From assembly GCF_032362555.1 (NCBI RefSeq), contig NC_083527.1:4030001-4094000 (forward strand): a stretch of DNA of 64,000 bases, written 5' to 3'. Both the position numbers and the translations under genes were made by a program. The number at the start of each line of letters is the position of its first letter. The first letter of the stretch is position 1. The DNA is from Amyelois transitella (taxonomy: Eukaryota; Arthropoda; Insecta; Lepidoptera; Pyralidae). Positions 47,320-58,499 of the stretch are shown here, piece after piece. The notes under the pieces are model-generated. The model was not told the origin of the DNA. It ran no database searches and worked only from the letters and a program-made list of their open reading frames with translations.

Positions 47320-48080
47320 TATATTGATTGACTTATAGAATTATCATTATCACTTGAAGAGTTTCAAGTTTCAATAAACATGGAAGTTAGTTCCTAATAA
47401 GTAAGTACAATAAATCATTCCAAGTATACTGAACTACCTACATGAGTTTTGTTTCTGTATATTGAATGCATCTGGTGCCGACAAATCGTGCGTTATTTCA
47501 GTCTCCATAATTGTGTTTGGACGTGAAAAGTTATGGCAGAGAAGTCTAATTTCTGTGAAAACCTATTGATTCGTTATGATTTAGAATCGAAATTTACCAA
47601 ACTTTATTAAATCGATATAAGCCGTAACCGATAACTTCGTATACGTCCTTTGAAAAAAAGAAGGCTAGGATAGCATGCTACTATAAAAGAAATTTAAAAA
47701 TTGTTCAATTTTTTTTTCAAAGGTGTCTATTTATTTTTTATAATAGTTTTGAATATTTAAACGGATTTGCCACCAGATTTTTTAATGAATATAAAATATT
47801 TATGTCGTGAAACTTTAACAAAAATTCACGCTTTTGTCACGTGTAGGTATACTATCATGTTTTCCACTAATTTATAAACACTGTTTTAAGACTCTCTCGT
47901 AATTCTAATTCGAAGTAAAAATCTGAATACGCGAGCAAAAAAATGGTCGTCAAAGAAGGTTTTATTCGAATTACTTTAAATATTGTAGGTTAAAACTTGA
48001 AATGCAGCAAAGAAAGAGTTTCTATTCTTAAGTGTCGAGAACCACACGGTGTGTCCTTTCTTCTGAAAAAAATATTATCC
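47320..48080. other. Intergenic, nothing recognised
   Basis: AT-rich; no gene or clear repeat. Confidence 0.4.
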
Positions 48081-48084
48081 TGAT

Positions 48085-48190
48085 ATCAAAGGACGACATT
48101 TATCCCCGACGACATCCCCGGAAAAGAGTTAGGTAGGTACTATTCGCGTTTTATTCTTAATAGTATCGGGAACCATACAACACCGGTGTT
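48085..48190 (-). repeat. Short tail-sharing element, degraded head
   Basis: CCGACGACATCCCCGGAAAA and AGTATCGGGAACCATACAAC correspond to the 'ACGACATCCATGGG ... GCCGGGAACCACACGG' part. Confidence 0.45.
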
Positions 48191-48512
48191 TCTGCCTCTT
48201 GCCCACTAAAAATGGAGTCTTTAAATCAAAAGGAATCGGATGATGTCACATTCTATTAACTTGAAAATTGATCGCAAAATACCATCTGTAAACATACACA
48301 TACCAAACACTCCGATCAAAGAACTTTATTTTTAGTGTCGCCATCTGTTATTCAATGTGCGTAAATAACGGAACGTCGATTTACCGACTCTATAAATATT
48401 TAGAATCGATTTTTATAAATAGGTATATTTTTATCAATACGCATGTGCTTTTAATGTGGTTGGAGAATAATTTCGGTTAATATATAAACAGTGGTTGCAT
48501 ACCTATTTGTAA

Positions 48513-48778
48513 ACTAGCTGTGTCCGCGACTACGCGTGGAATAGTTATTTTAGGCATTATTCCTCAAGGGTGAATAATTTTCTCCGTTTTATTTTTCACA
48601 TTTTCCATTATTTCTTCGCTCTTAATAGTTGAAGCATGATTTTATTTAGCCTAAAGCCTTCCTCGATAAATGGTCTATTCAACACAAAAAGAATTTTGCA
48701 ATTCGAACTAGTAGTTCCTGTGATTAACGCGTTCAAACAAACAAACAAACTCTTCAGCTTTATAATATTAGTATAGAT
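48513..48778 (+). repeat. 'CTAGCTGTG...CGCGAC' family, copy 3
   Basis: CTAGCTGTGTCCGCGACTAC to CTTTATAATATTAGTATAGA. A few small deletions near the 5' end. Confidence 0.82.
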
Positions 48779-49245
48779 ATTATTACTGTAATTTTTATGT
48801 GGCAGTCGTCAGGTAGATCAAATATACCTACATAGATATTAAATTAAAACCTAGGAACATGAAGACTTCAAACTTAGGCTACTTTTTTTCTGGGAATATG
48901 GAGTGGGTCGAAATACAAGAGTAAAATCCCTGGTAAATTGTAGATATAGCGCTAGCAACATACATTAAGTTAATTCTAAACTAAAAATTCACGCAATGTA
49001 TGTATCTTATCACGTGTGTTCTATCATGTTGTTAACAAATTCATACATATTTTGAAGACTACATCGTTACCGAACCGGTGGAAGTTACCGCTTCGCTGGA
49101 CCATTTGATTGGATCCTTAACCCTATTGAGGACCTCTGAGGAAACTCGGTTAGGGGTCAGATTTTCCTTAACCTCGTAATTATTTCAGCTCTACATGATT
49201 TCCCGGTAGCAACGAGTATTGAAATAAATATTGTCTGTCGTGTGT
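48779..49245. other. Intergenic, nothing recognised
   Basis: No gene, no repeat with a second copy in the window. Confidence 0.4.
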
Positions 49246-49247
49246 TT

Positions 49248-49480
49248 TCCGGCACCAATAATAAAGAGAATAGGACCACTTCATCTCCGTCGTAAAAGGC
49301 GACTTAGGAATAGGCTTATAAACTTGGGATTATTTTAGGCGCTGGGCTAACAACCTGTCACTATTTTTAATCTCAATTCTATCATTAAGCCAAACAGCTG
49401 AACGTGCCCTATCATTCTTTTCAAAGCCAACATCTGTCTACCACGCAAGGGATATAGACGTGATTATATGTATGTATGTA
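49248..49480 (+). repeat. Short tail-sharing element
   Basis: GGCACCAATAATAAAGAG to CACGCAAGGGATATAGACGT, then (ATGT)n. Nearly complete. Confidence 0.82.
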
Positions 49481-49494
49481 TTGTCTGTATCCCA

Positions 49495-49592
49495 AGTAAT
49501 AAGCCCATCCCTTAGTCGCCTTAGACATCCATGGGAAAGAGATGTAATGGTCCTTTTCTTCTTTCTATTGGTGCCGGGAAACACACGACACT
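49495..49592 (-). repeat. Short tail-sharing element, 5' half
   Basis: AAGCCCATCCCTTAGTCGCC to GTGCCGGGAAACACACGACAC. Confidence 0.75.
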
Positions 49593-50225
49593 ATCCCATT
49601 TTTATCGAATCGAAATGTATGCTTTATATCCATTTCAATTTTTCTATTAAAAGTAAAAGGCAGTTAAGTACAATGTACCAAGTAGTCATTTCCCGTATAA
49701 TAGACCCTCAACTTTACATACATTAGTATATAAAAAAATTATAAAACTTTTATACGGCATTTCAATAAATTTTTTGGACTACTCTCAATTTTCCCAAAAT
49801 CTATGAAAGGCAAGAGAGGTGAACCTTGAAATTTTAACAGCATGCCGACCCCAATTAAGCCAACGATGAAAGAGCTACGGTATTTCGGAAGGAATTATTA
49901 AACTCACAGAATACGTATAGCTTTATTATCTGCTATAGAGCAAGCGTTACCAATTAATAGAGATTCGTAAACGTTTGAGCTTGACATACATACGTACATA
50001 AAATCACGCCATTGTTAGTGCTATATGTCTTCATAAAAGATGTGCCTAAGTATTAATACATAATTTTTTTATAATCAATCAATTTTTTTTTATAAATAAA
50101 CCTCATCAATGTTTTAAATAGGAAAGTGTGTTTGTTTGTCTTCTTCATGCTTTATCAACAATCCTAAATCACATAGAATAGTGAATACTGAGAAAGACAT
50201 ACAGTATTTTTTGTTCCGAAAAAAA
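49593..50225. other. Intergenic with a tiny LINE tail
   Basis: At about 49984-50013, CATACATACGTACATAAAATCACGCCATT resembles the last ~30 bp of the LINE in minus orientation. Nothing else recognised. Confidence 0.45.
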
Positions 50226-50227
50226 AA

Positions 50228-50465
50228 GTGGTTTCCGGCATCAATATAAAAAAAGACCATTCCATCTCTTTCCCATTGGTGTCGTAAAAGGCGACTAAAG
50301 GATAGTCTAATGAACTTCGGATTCTTCTTATAGGCGATGGGCTAGCAACCTGTCACTTTTTGAATCTCAAAACTATCATTTAGCCTAACAGTGAACGTGG
50401 CTTGTCAGCCTTTTGACACTGCTGACTCTGTCTAACCCGCAAGGGATAAAGACGTGATTTTATGA
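50228..50465 (+). repeat. Short tail-sharing element
   Basis: GTGGTTTCCGGCATCAATAT to AAGGGATAAAGACGTGATTTTATG. Full length in outline but with no ATGT tail. Confidence 0.8.
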
Positions 50466-50870
50466 AGATGAAGATGAAAAAATACTGTTATAGTGTGATA
50501 ATTAAATCTTTGTGAAAAGCCCTTTTGTTTGATTTAGTGACGTAGTAGACAGAGCCAACTTGTATCCAATTATTATTTACCTACTTTAGTAAGTATGGTA
50601 CTCTTGGGAGTGATTTTATGAGGATGACATAATTTAATCACCTCATTTTTTTATTTTTAATGTTCCTTTATAAGTATAACACACTCTACAGGTTCTCTAT
50701 GCTTACTCTATACCGATCAAACATGACGAAGGTTGGAGAGGTATTTCTCAGCTCACTTTTATAAGGGTCTACAGGGGTCTACCTACATATATCATTGTCA
50801 CGTCTTTGTCGACAACGGTAATGATAGAGCCTGTGTGGCCTTTAAAACAATTTTATATAGTTTTTATCAG
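50466..50870. other. Intergenic, nothing recognised
   Basis: AT-rich spacer between short-element copies. Confidence 0.4.
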
Positions 50871-50871
50871 G

Positions 50872-51130
50872 TGCCGTGTAGTTTTGGGCATGTTAGAATA
50901 GAACCACACCCTCTCTTTCGCGTGGGTGTCGTTAAAAGCGACTAAAGAATAGGCTAATAAACTCGAGATGCTTGTTTTAGGCGGTGGGCTAGCAACCTCT
51001 CACTATTTGAATCTCAATTCTATCATTAAGCAACGTTTAGTTACCTAGTAGGTACCTTTCAGTCTTTGCAAAACTGTTGGTCTTGTCTACCTGTAAGGAA
51101 TAAAGGCGTGATTATATGTATACGTGTGTA
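50872..51130 (+). repeat. Short tail-sharing element
   Basis: Head GTGCCGTGTAGTTTTGGGCA to AAGGCGTGATTATATGTATA. Confidence 0.8.
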
Positions 51131-51177
51131 CATAATGTATGCACAGGAAGAGAGGCCTGGCCAGACCAGCATTAAAT

Positions 51178-51440
51178 TCCGTGTGGTTCCCGGCACCAAC
51201 ATAAAAAAGAATAGGACCACTCCATCTCATTTCCCATGGATGTCGTAAAAGGCGACTAAGGGATAGGCTTACAAAATTTGGGATTCTTTTTTTAGGCGAT
51301 GGGCTAGCAACCTGTCACTATTTGGATCTCAATACTATCAATAAGCCAAATATCTGAATGTGGCCGATCAGTGTTTGACTGTTGGCTCTGTCTACCCCAC
51401 AAGGGATATAGACGTGACCATATGCATGTATGTATGTATT
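51178..51440 (+). repeat. Short tail-sharing element, best plus-strand copy
   Basis: Head CCGTGTGGTTCCCGGCACCA, body TAGGACCACTCCATCTCATT, 3' end GGCTCTGTCTACCCCACAAG then GACGTGACC and an ATGT tail. Lies just 3' of the LINE, opposite in orientation, so the two homologous 3' ends face each other. Confidence 0.88.
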
Positions 51441-51486
51441 AAATTCAGTACACTCTGTACATAAATCTTTTTAAAATTGGCAATCC

Positions 51487-51496
51487 ATAAAATATA
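51487..51496. other. Candidate LINE target-site duplication, left copy
   Basis: ATAAAATATA, repeated at 53735-53744 on the other side of the LINE. The sequence is AT-rich, so chance agreement is possible. Confidence 0.45.
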
Positions 51497-53734
51497 CATA
51501 CATACATACATACATAAAATCACGCCTCTTTCCCGGAGGGGTAGGCAGAGACTACCTCTTTCCACTTGCCACGATCTCTGCATACTTCTTTCGCTTCGTC
51601 CACATTCATAACTCTCTTCATACAAGCTCGGCGGTTTCGGGTACTTTTGACCTGACCCTTTACCAGGACGTCCTTAATTTGATCAAGATACGTTCGTCTA
51701 GGTCTTCCCACTCCGACCTTTCCCTCCACACTCTCCTTGTATATCTGCTTAGTCAACCTGCTTTCATTCATCCTCTCCACATGACCGAACCATCTTAACA
51801 TACCCTTTTCTATTCCTGTAACTACATCTTCTTTCACATCACAACATTCCCTTATCACGCTGTTCCTTATCCTGTCACTCAATTTCACACCCATCATACT
51901 CCTTAACGCTCTCATTTCCACTGCATTTATTCTGCTTTCATGCTTCTTTTGCCATACCCAACTTTCACTCCCATACATTAATGTCGGGACCAACACGCCC
52001 CTGTGCACAGCCAGTCGAGCCTTTTTGGATAGTTTCTGACTGCTCATAAAGGCATGCAAAGCTCCATTCACCATGTTCCCCGCGTTCACTCTCCTTTCAA
52101 TATCACTATCATACTTGCCATCTGATGTAAACTTTGATCCTAGATATACAAACTCTTTCACTTGCTCCACTTTTTCTCCTCCAATCAAAATATTACATGC
52201 TGTCATTTCTTTCTCCATTTCAAAAACCAGTGTTTTAGTTTTACTTACGTTCACTTTCATTCCTTTCTCTTTTAAAGCTTCATGCATACAGTTTACCATC
52301 TCCTGTAACTCCTCCGCTGATGACGCCAGTATAACCTGATCGTCGGCATAGAGCAGACATTTGACGAGTAACTCATTCATCCTTAATCCACTTTTAGACT
52401 CTTGCAAATCTGTCAAACAGCTATCCATAAATAGGTTGAACAGCCACGGTGACGCAACACATCCTTGCCTAACGCCTTTCTCAATCTTAAACCACTCAGT
52501 GTGCGCTCCGTTTATCCTGACACAAGCACTCGAATCCTCATATAAGGATTTCAGTGCTCGTATTAAGAGACTGCTCACCCCATGCATAGAAAGTGCTGAC
52601 CACAATTCATTCCTCTCAACTCTGTCATAGGCCTTTTCCAGATCTACGAATGTGCAATAGACTTTTTGACTCTTGGCCAAAAACTTTTCGGCTATGCACC
52701 GCAAGGAAAAGACCTGATCAGTACATCCCATTCCCTTTCGAAATCCCGCTTGAGCATCCCATATTTTGTCATCAGTTTCATTCCTGACTCTATTAATCAA
52801 TACCTTAGCATACAATTTGCCGACGACGCTAAGCAGGCTTATACCACGATAATTTTTGCAGTCCAGCTGTGACCCTTTTCCTTTGTAAAGTGGCACGATA
52901 ACAGCCTTACACCAATCTTTTGGTACTCGGCCGCTTCTCCAACACAAATTGAAAAGGCAGTACAACTGACTAGCTACTACGCCTTTTCCTGCTTTAAGCA
53001 TCTCGACCGACACTCTATCACACCCAGCAGCCTTTCCCGCTTTCATACTCTTAAGTGCTTCCACAATTTCGAACATTTCAATTTCGCCTTCCATCTCATT
53101 CTCTTTTTCTTCGCTATAGCAGAAATCTTTCTTATTTCCTTCCTTTTTTTCAAATAAACTTTCAAAATAGTCCTTCCATATCTTTAGTAGGTACACATTC
53201 TTCTCCTTTCACAACGCTACCATCCTGGCATCTGATCCTAGTCAGCTCTCTGGTTATAGTATTTCCTCGGGCTGACCTTACGGATTTCCAGAATACTTTC
53301 AGATTTGACTGAAAGTCTTCTGATAGCCTTTTATCAAAATCCTCTTTATACTCTTCTTTCTTTCTAATCACAGCTTTCTTAACCAAATCTTTCATTTTCT
53401 TATATTCCTTACGTGCTTCATTCACATCTTCATCTATAACCTCTTGCATTCTTAAGTTAGCTTTTGCTGCTAACAAATCCAGCCATGCTTTCTTCTTTAA
53501 TCGCACAAGTTCTTGCACATCTTTACTCATCCACGCATTTTTGTGATTTTTTCCTTTCCTTCTTCTACTTACACCACACACTTCAACAGCTACTTTCACA
53601 ATTCTTTCTTTAAATTCCTTCCATCCATCTTCAATATCGCTCATTTCCTCTAAATCTTCAAATTCATCCTTCAGTCTATTAATATACTTCTTACCTACAC
53701 CCATATCTTGCAAATTTTCTACTTTTACTCTAAA
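51497..53734 (-). mobile_element. 5'-truncated non-LTR retrotransposon (RTE-like LINE) with broken ORF
   Basis: Minus-strand element ending GGGAAAGAGGCGTGATTTTA then (ATGT)n. Two overlapping frames cover the linker (53162-53725) and the reverse transcriptase (51520-53196). A one-base shift near 53180-53200 breaks the original single ORF. The RT shows motif A (FVDLEKAYDRV), motif B (GVRQGCVASPWLFNLF), motif C (LLYADDQVIL), then VYLGSKF and [11 protein letters not shown]...GRPRRTY. The C-terminal layout and microsatellite tail suggest the RTE clade; I am less sure of clade than of class. The apurinic endonuclease domain is missing. It probably moved as a truncated insert and cannot move by itself. 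Other 3' fragments of the family lie at 9945, 21000, 36612, 43865 and 59665. Confidence 0.9.
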
Positions 53735-53744
53735 ATAAAATATA
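53735..53744. other. Candidate LINE target-site duplication, right copy
   Basis: ATAAAATATA matching 51487-51496, directly after the truncated 5' end of the LINE. Confidence 0.45.
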
Positions 53745-53854
53745 TATGTATAAATATTCAATCTTTTTTAATATTAAAATCTCACATAAATAATTATATT
53801 AATCTGAACAATGTATTCTCTCGTCCACGTTCTATTCTAAGTTTAATTGATAAG

Positions 53855-54050
53855 TATTGTGAAGTTGACGTTGTTACCGCTTCTTCTGCACTGACGCCTT
53901 GGAAGCGGCAGTATACTTAGTTTTAAGTAATTTATTTGACGTCAACCAATGTTGTTAAACCATACGTTTTGACAATTATTAAGCGATACGAAGTATCCTA
54001 TAATAATGAATAAAAATTTTGAATTTTGAATTTGAATTTTGAATTTCATG
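53855..54050 (+). mobile_element. Non-LTR 3' end with (TTTGAAT)n-like tail, copy 1
   Basis: TTACCGCTTCTTCTGCACTG, TTGGAAGCGGCAGTATACTT, TATTTGACGTCAACC, then AATGAATAAAAATTTTGAAT repeated. Contains an AATAAA. Layout of a non-LTR 3' UTR. Confidence 0.6.
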
Positions 54051-54114
54051 TTTTTTAATGTAGACAATATGCATTCTACCCCGATTTCGATTTAAGAGAT
54101 CTACATATATTTGT

Positions 54115-54245
54115 AAAGTGACGTCCGGTGAAAATGCTGCAGTGTAGTTTGTTCCGCCGCTACTTCTACACATGCTCTTTGGAAGCGGTAGTAGTTATAA
54201 TTAGATTTAAGTAATGTGACGTCAATAAATGATACCTTGTATCCA
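54115..54245 (+). mobile_element. Same non-LTR 3' end family, copy 2
   Basis: TTCCGCCGCTACTTCTACAC, TTGGAAGCGGTAGTAGTTAT, TAATGTGACGTCAATAAATG: a second, older copy only 65 bp after the first. Confidence 0.6.
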
Positions 54246-54619
54246 ATTTTGAAATTTAATCTATGCTTTTTTATTCTTATTCTATTCATGGAAGCTTTTA
54301 GTACGAAAATAAGCAAATTTATGTTTAGGAGTTCTGTCCTTAAGTATCCGGAACCACACAGCACTAACTTTCCACCCTCATATATAATGTGTGAGACACA
54401 TAATTTTAGGACAAAGTTCAACAGAAACCCAATTAGCCACTCACATAAACGACCCTGACAGAAAATTATAAGGGATGATTCCATTTTGCACTTACCTACT
54501 ACGCTTTGTAAGTTTGATTACATGAATATTAATTATTGTTGCGTCCTTATTGGTTGGAAAACCTTTGACTTTTCACATTTAGGTATTCTTTTTTAATATT
54601 ATACTCTATACTACTGATG

Positions 54620-54685
54620 TACATACATACATATAGTCACGTCTATATCCCTCGTAGGGTAGACAAAGCCAACAGTATACTGATT
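54620..54685 (-). repeat. Short tail-sharing element, 3' end only
   Basis: ACATACATACATATAGTCAC GTCTATATCCCTCGTAGGG. Strongly 5'-truncated. Confidence 0.7.
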
Positions 54686-54699
54686 TCTTCGTCATTACC

Positions 54700-55190
54700 T
54701 ACAACTATATTAATTGGTGTGAAATAAAATACCTTGTAACCGTTTAACCGAAACGTATCTCCTTATCGAAGGGCCTCAGCACGATTGATTCCGCACGCCA
54801 TGAATTATTAGAATAGTCTTTTTTTAAATTGTGAGTTATTTTTTAATATAGCATACATTTATCGCCTCGTACGTACTTAAAGGAAAGCAGTGTTTATTAA
54901 TAAGACAGCCATAAAACCACAATCACGACACATTTAAAAGCCATAAATATTATGCGATACAGAGTAAATAATAAAACGAGCTCCATAAAACGCTGCCAGC
55001 AGTAAACACAGGATGTATCAACCTCTTTTGTAGACGGGACAATTCCGTGAAAATTTTCAATAACTCTCTCATAAATGAACACTATAAGACGACCATAAAT
55101 GAAAGTTACACCTCTCTTACAGAGCCTGAACATAGCGAGACTCCTGAAACATATAGGTTAATCATGTAGTTAGAGTTTTCCATTACCCGC
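54700..55190. other. Intergenic, nothing recognised
   Basis: No family match in any frame. Confidence 0.4.
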
Positions 55191-55229
55191 TCAGGTTTAG
55201 AAGTCGTTAATTCGCTGGCGGGTAGAGAA

Positions 55230-55442
55230 AAGCATTGGTTTTCAGATTTTGTCGAGTTATCCCTTCTGATCAGCCCCGCCCTCCTTCTACAACCCCTGGT
55301 TTCCATTCATTCGTGGTCGCACGCTTTCGGAGTCAAGTCGTATATTTCGCTCTGAACAAATTGTTTATCGTGTTAAAAACAAATAAACATTTGTTAAAAT
55401 TATTAGTGTTTTGTGACAGAAAGACGAAGAGTTTTCACTGCT
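55230..55442 (+). other. Candidate non-coding first exon
   Basis: A less AT-biased stretch ends TTTTCACTGCTG|GTAAGTAATT, a near-perfect splice donor, after text with no repeat copies. It could be a 5' UTR exon of a plus-strand gene whose coding part lies right of the window. Start arbitrary; no TATA box. Speculative. Confidence 0.2.
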
Positions 55443-55445
55443 GGT

Positions 55446-56095
55446 AAGTAATTTTTGATATAAATTGTAAATTTTTATTATTTTTGTGAAACCACGTGTT
55501 GAAAAACGGCTGAAAATGTAGCTTATTGTGGTTTTTGTGTGAGCGTAAGTGAAAAGATGGATTGTTGGCTGTCTGGGGTGATTTGTCCTTATTTTGAGTA
55601 CCGCATGTGAATTTCTGAATATCTTTTAATGAAAACGTATTGGATATTTAGCTTTTAGAAGTATTTTTAGATAGTTATACAGCATACGTTCTTCAGTCTA
55701 TCCCAATGTCATTAAGTTTTTATATGGTATTTTTGGTTGGTATATCAACACAGCAACTACTTACCTAGATGATATGTGTAGATGTTGAAAATTCAAAAAG
55801 TAAAATTTTAATTTTATTTTGATATTAAAAAATATTAAATTTATATGCAACATACCAAAACATAACAATTAAGTAAGTAGTTATTATATTTCATACATTT
55901 TCAATTATTTAAAAACAAAATTACATAAAAATATATATATAAATATTTATAAACATTCAAGTCTAATATAAAAGTTTCTTTCCCATCTTGACCTGACCGG
56001 GCCGCAATCTAGGACCATGAAGCTGAAAAGCTAGCTTTCTCACAGCGCTTGAGCGGCCTCTAAGCTGTGCAAATACACGTACAGAAATAGATTTA
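55446..56095. other. Intergenic, AT-rich
   Basis: Nothing recognised; long A/T tracts from 55790 to 55970. Confidence 0.4.
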
Positions 56096-56099
56096 ATTG

Positions 56100-56328
56100 C
56101 GTATTTATCCCTTGCGGGGTAGACAGAGCCAACACTCTCTTCACGGAAAGGCCACGATTCCATCATGAAGCTGTGTCGCTTCATGATGGAATCGCCATCG
56201 CCTTAAAAAGATTCCCAAGTTTGTAAGCCTATCCCTTAGTCGCCTTTTACGACATCCATGGGAAAGAGATGGAGTGGTCCTATTCTTTTTTGTATTGGTG
56301 CCGGGAACCACCACACGGAATTGAAATT
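56100..56328 (-). repeat. Short tail-sharing element with internal rearrangement
   Basis: ATCCCTTGCGGGGTAGACAG to GTGCCGGGAACCACCACACGG. At about 56156-56198 CGATTCCATCATGAAG is followed by CTTCATGATGGAATCG, a 16 bp perfect inverted repeat with an ~11 bp spacer replacing normal sequence. Confidence 0.8.
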
Positions 56329-56494
56329 CAAATAGTGATAAGTTGCTATCACATCGTATAAGACGAATTCAACCTTATTAGCCTACACACTAGGTTCACA
56401 TTATTCCCAATACCACAAAAAACGCGTGAAACCGGTACAGCGGAATTATTAATTCGCTATCCTCTTTAACGCATTTGTTTCCACTTCCAAAGAC

Positions 56495-56752
56495 CTCATA
56501 CATACATATAATCACGTCTATATGCCTTACGGGGTAAACAGAGTTAACAGTCTTGAAAAGACTGATAGGCCACATTGAGCTATTTGGCTAAATGATACAA
56601 TTGAGATTCAAATAGTGACAGGTTGCTAGCCCGTCGCCTAAAAGATGAATCCCAAGTTTATAATCCTATACCTTAGTCGCATTTTACGACATCCATGGGA
56701 ACGAGATGGAGTGATCCTATTCTTTTTTGTATTGGTGTCGGGAACCACACGA
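56495..56752 (-). repeat. Short tail-sharing element, near full length
   Basis: CATACATATAATCACGTCTA to GTGTCGGGAACCACACG. Confidence 0.85.
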
Positions 56753-57302
56753 AATTGATATTCAAATAGTTATAAGTTGCTATCGCGTGAACGGAATTAT
56801 TAATTCGATATCCTCTTTAACGCATTTTTCTTCCACTTAAAATACCTAACTTGCTTTATTTAAGCTTCATACGGCCATTAATTTCTGCAGCTGTAGGTTG
56901 TCTGTCAGTCAGTCAATCAGTTTTGCAATAGTTAATATAATACGAGCTTTCGCCGGCGGCTCTGCTTGCATGATAAGTGCCCGGTATCCTATTTTTTCAT
57001 ATGTATATATTGAAACATACAAGTACAATCTATCTATAAGTACAGTTCATAACTGTTCGTACATACATAAAACAATTAATAATGTAAAGCATAATCATTT
57101 AAATATCACGTTAACTACGTCCTCGAAATGGAAGCCTCTAAATTATAGTAATAGCCACATTTACAACAAACTGTAATTACTTTTGATAACTAATATTTGT
57201 TCGGAACTGAAAATTACAAATAATTGTCGGTTTCTGCGCAGTATTTACGCAGGAATAGATATTAATGGGTATAGGAAATATGCCGAAAATAATAAAATAC
57301 TA

Positions 57303-57519
57303 GAGGCCGCCCGCGACTTCGTCCGCATGGAAACCCTATCAATCCCGCGGGAACTCGGGGATAAAAAGTAGCCTATATGTTATTCTGGGTCTTCAGCTAC
57401 CTACATACCAAATTTCATCGCATCGGTTCAGTAATTTTTGCGTGAAAGAATAACAAGCATCCATACTGACATCCTGACATAATTACAAACTTTCGCATTT
57501 ATAATATTAGTAGGATTTG
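57303..57519 (+). repeat. 'GACTTCGTCC...ATATTAGTAGGAT' family, copy 2
   Basis: CCCGCGACTTCGTCCGCATG, ATCCCGCGGGAACTCGGGGA, ending TATAATATTAGTAGGAT. Counterpart of 46456-46658. Confidence 0.82.
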
Positions 57520-58040
57520 CGATGGAAAAAAAAGATGATGCACTCAGTCAAAACTGTCTATATTATTCATCTATTCTTTTTTTTTCTTATTTTAAATTAC
57601 AATATTTATGTTTGTTTTTAGAAGGGATTTCGTAACAATGGATTTGTTTAAACCGGGCCGACTTTACCTCTTTCTCGTAGAAATACATCTTCCATCTTCA
57701 TAGACTCAAAATCCTTCATCTAAAGAGCCAAAGTAAAACACGAGTCGACAGACAAACTGCTAACAAACTTATAACTCAGCATAGGATTTCATCTCGTAAC
57801 TTTTGATATGATAATTAGATCTCTTGTTGGAACTCCGCTGAATCACACGCTTTGTTATATATGAGTAACTCACAGTGTTGGAATTGGGGTTGTTTGAATA
57901 TGAAAAAGATGGTTTATTTCGTTTTCTGTTCATGAAAATGATGTTATGTTATTTTTATATTATAACTGGTTCTTATACGCGGCTTCCTTTTACACATAAT
58001 CCTTATAGTATAAAAATAGATAAAAATTTGAGTTAGTATG
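57520..58040. other. Intergenic, nothing recognised
   Basis: AT-rich spacer left of the minisatellite. Confidence 0.4.
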
Positions 58041-58494
58041 AGCTACGATTAATATAAACTTGGAACCACAAGCTACTATGTTACGAGCTACGTAGCACTA
58101 ACTCGGAGCTACGACCTACGAGGTGCTACAATTTGAAGCTACGAGCTACGATGTACAATAACTTGCAGCTACGATTTATGATGTGCTACTACTTCTAGCT
58201 ACGATGTGCGACAACTAGAAGCTACGAAATACGATGTGCTACAACCAGAAGCTACGAAATACGATTTGCTACGACTAGAAACTACAAACTATAATGTGCT
58301 ACAACTTGGAGCTGCGATGTGCTACGTCTTGAAGTCATCAGCTACGATGTGCTACATCTAGATGCTACAAGCTATAATATGCTACAACTTAGAACCACGA
58401 TGTGTCACAACTAGAAGCTACGATGTGCTACAAATTTAAGCTACGAATTTTGTTGTGCTACGATTTGGAGCTACGAGCTAAAATATGCTACACC
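58041..58494. repeat. Degenerate minisatellite, ~30 bp period
   Basis: Around 15 imperfect units built on AGAAGCTACGAAATACGATG TGCTACAACT; the cleanest neighbours are 58231-58290. The words GCTACGA and TGCTACAA recur throughout. No frame stays open, so it is not a coding repeat. Confidence 0.85.
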
Positions 58495-58499
58495 TTAAA

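Noticed and set aside
52073..53312. Several plus-strand open frames of 60-90 codons
   Set aside because: Antisense of the LINE reverse transcriptase.
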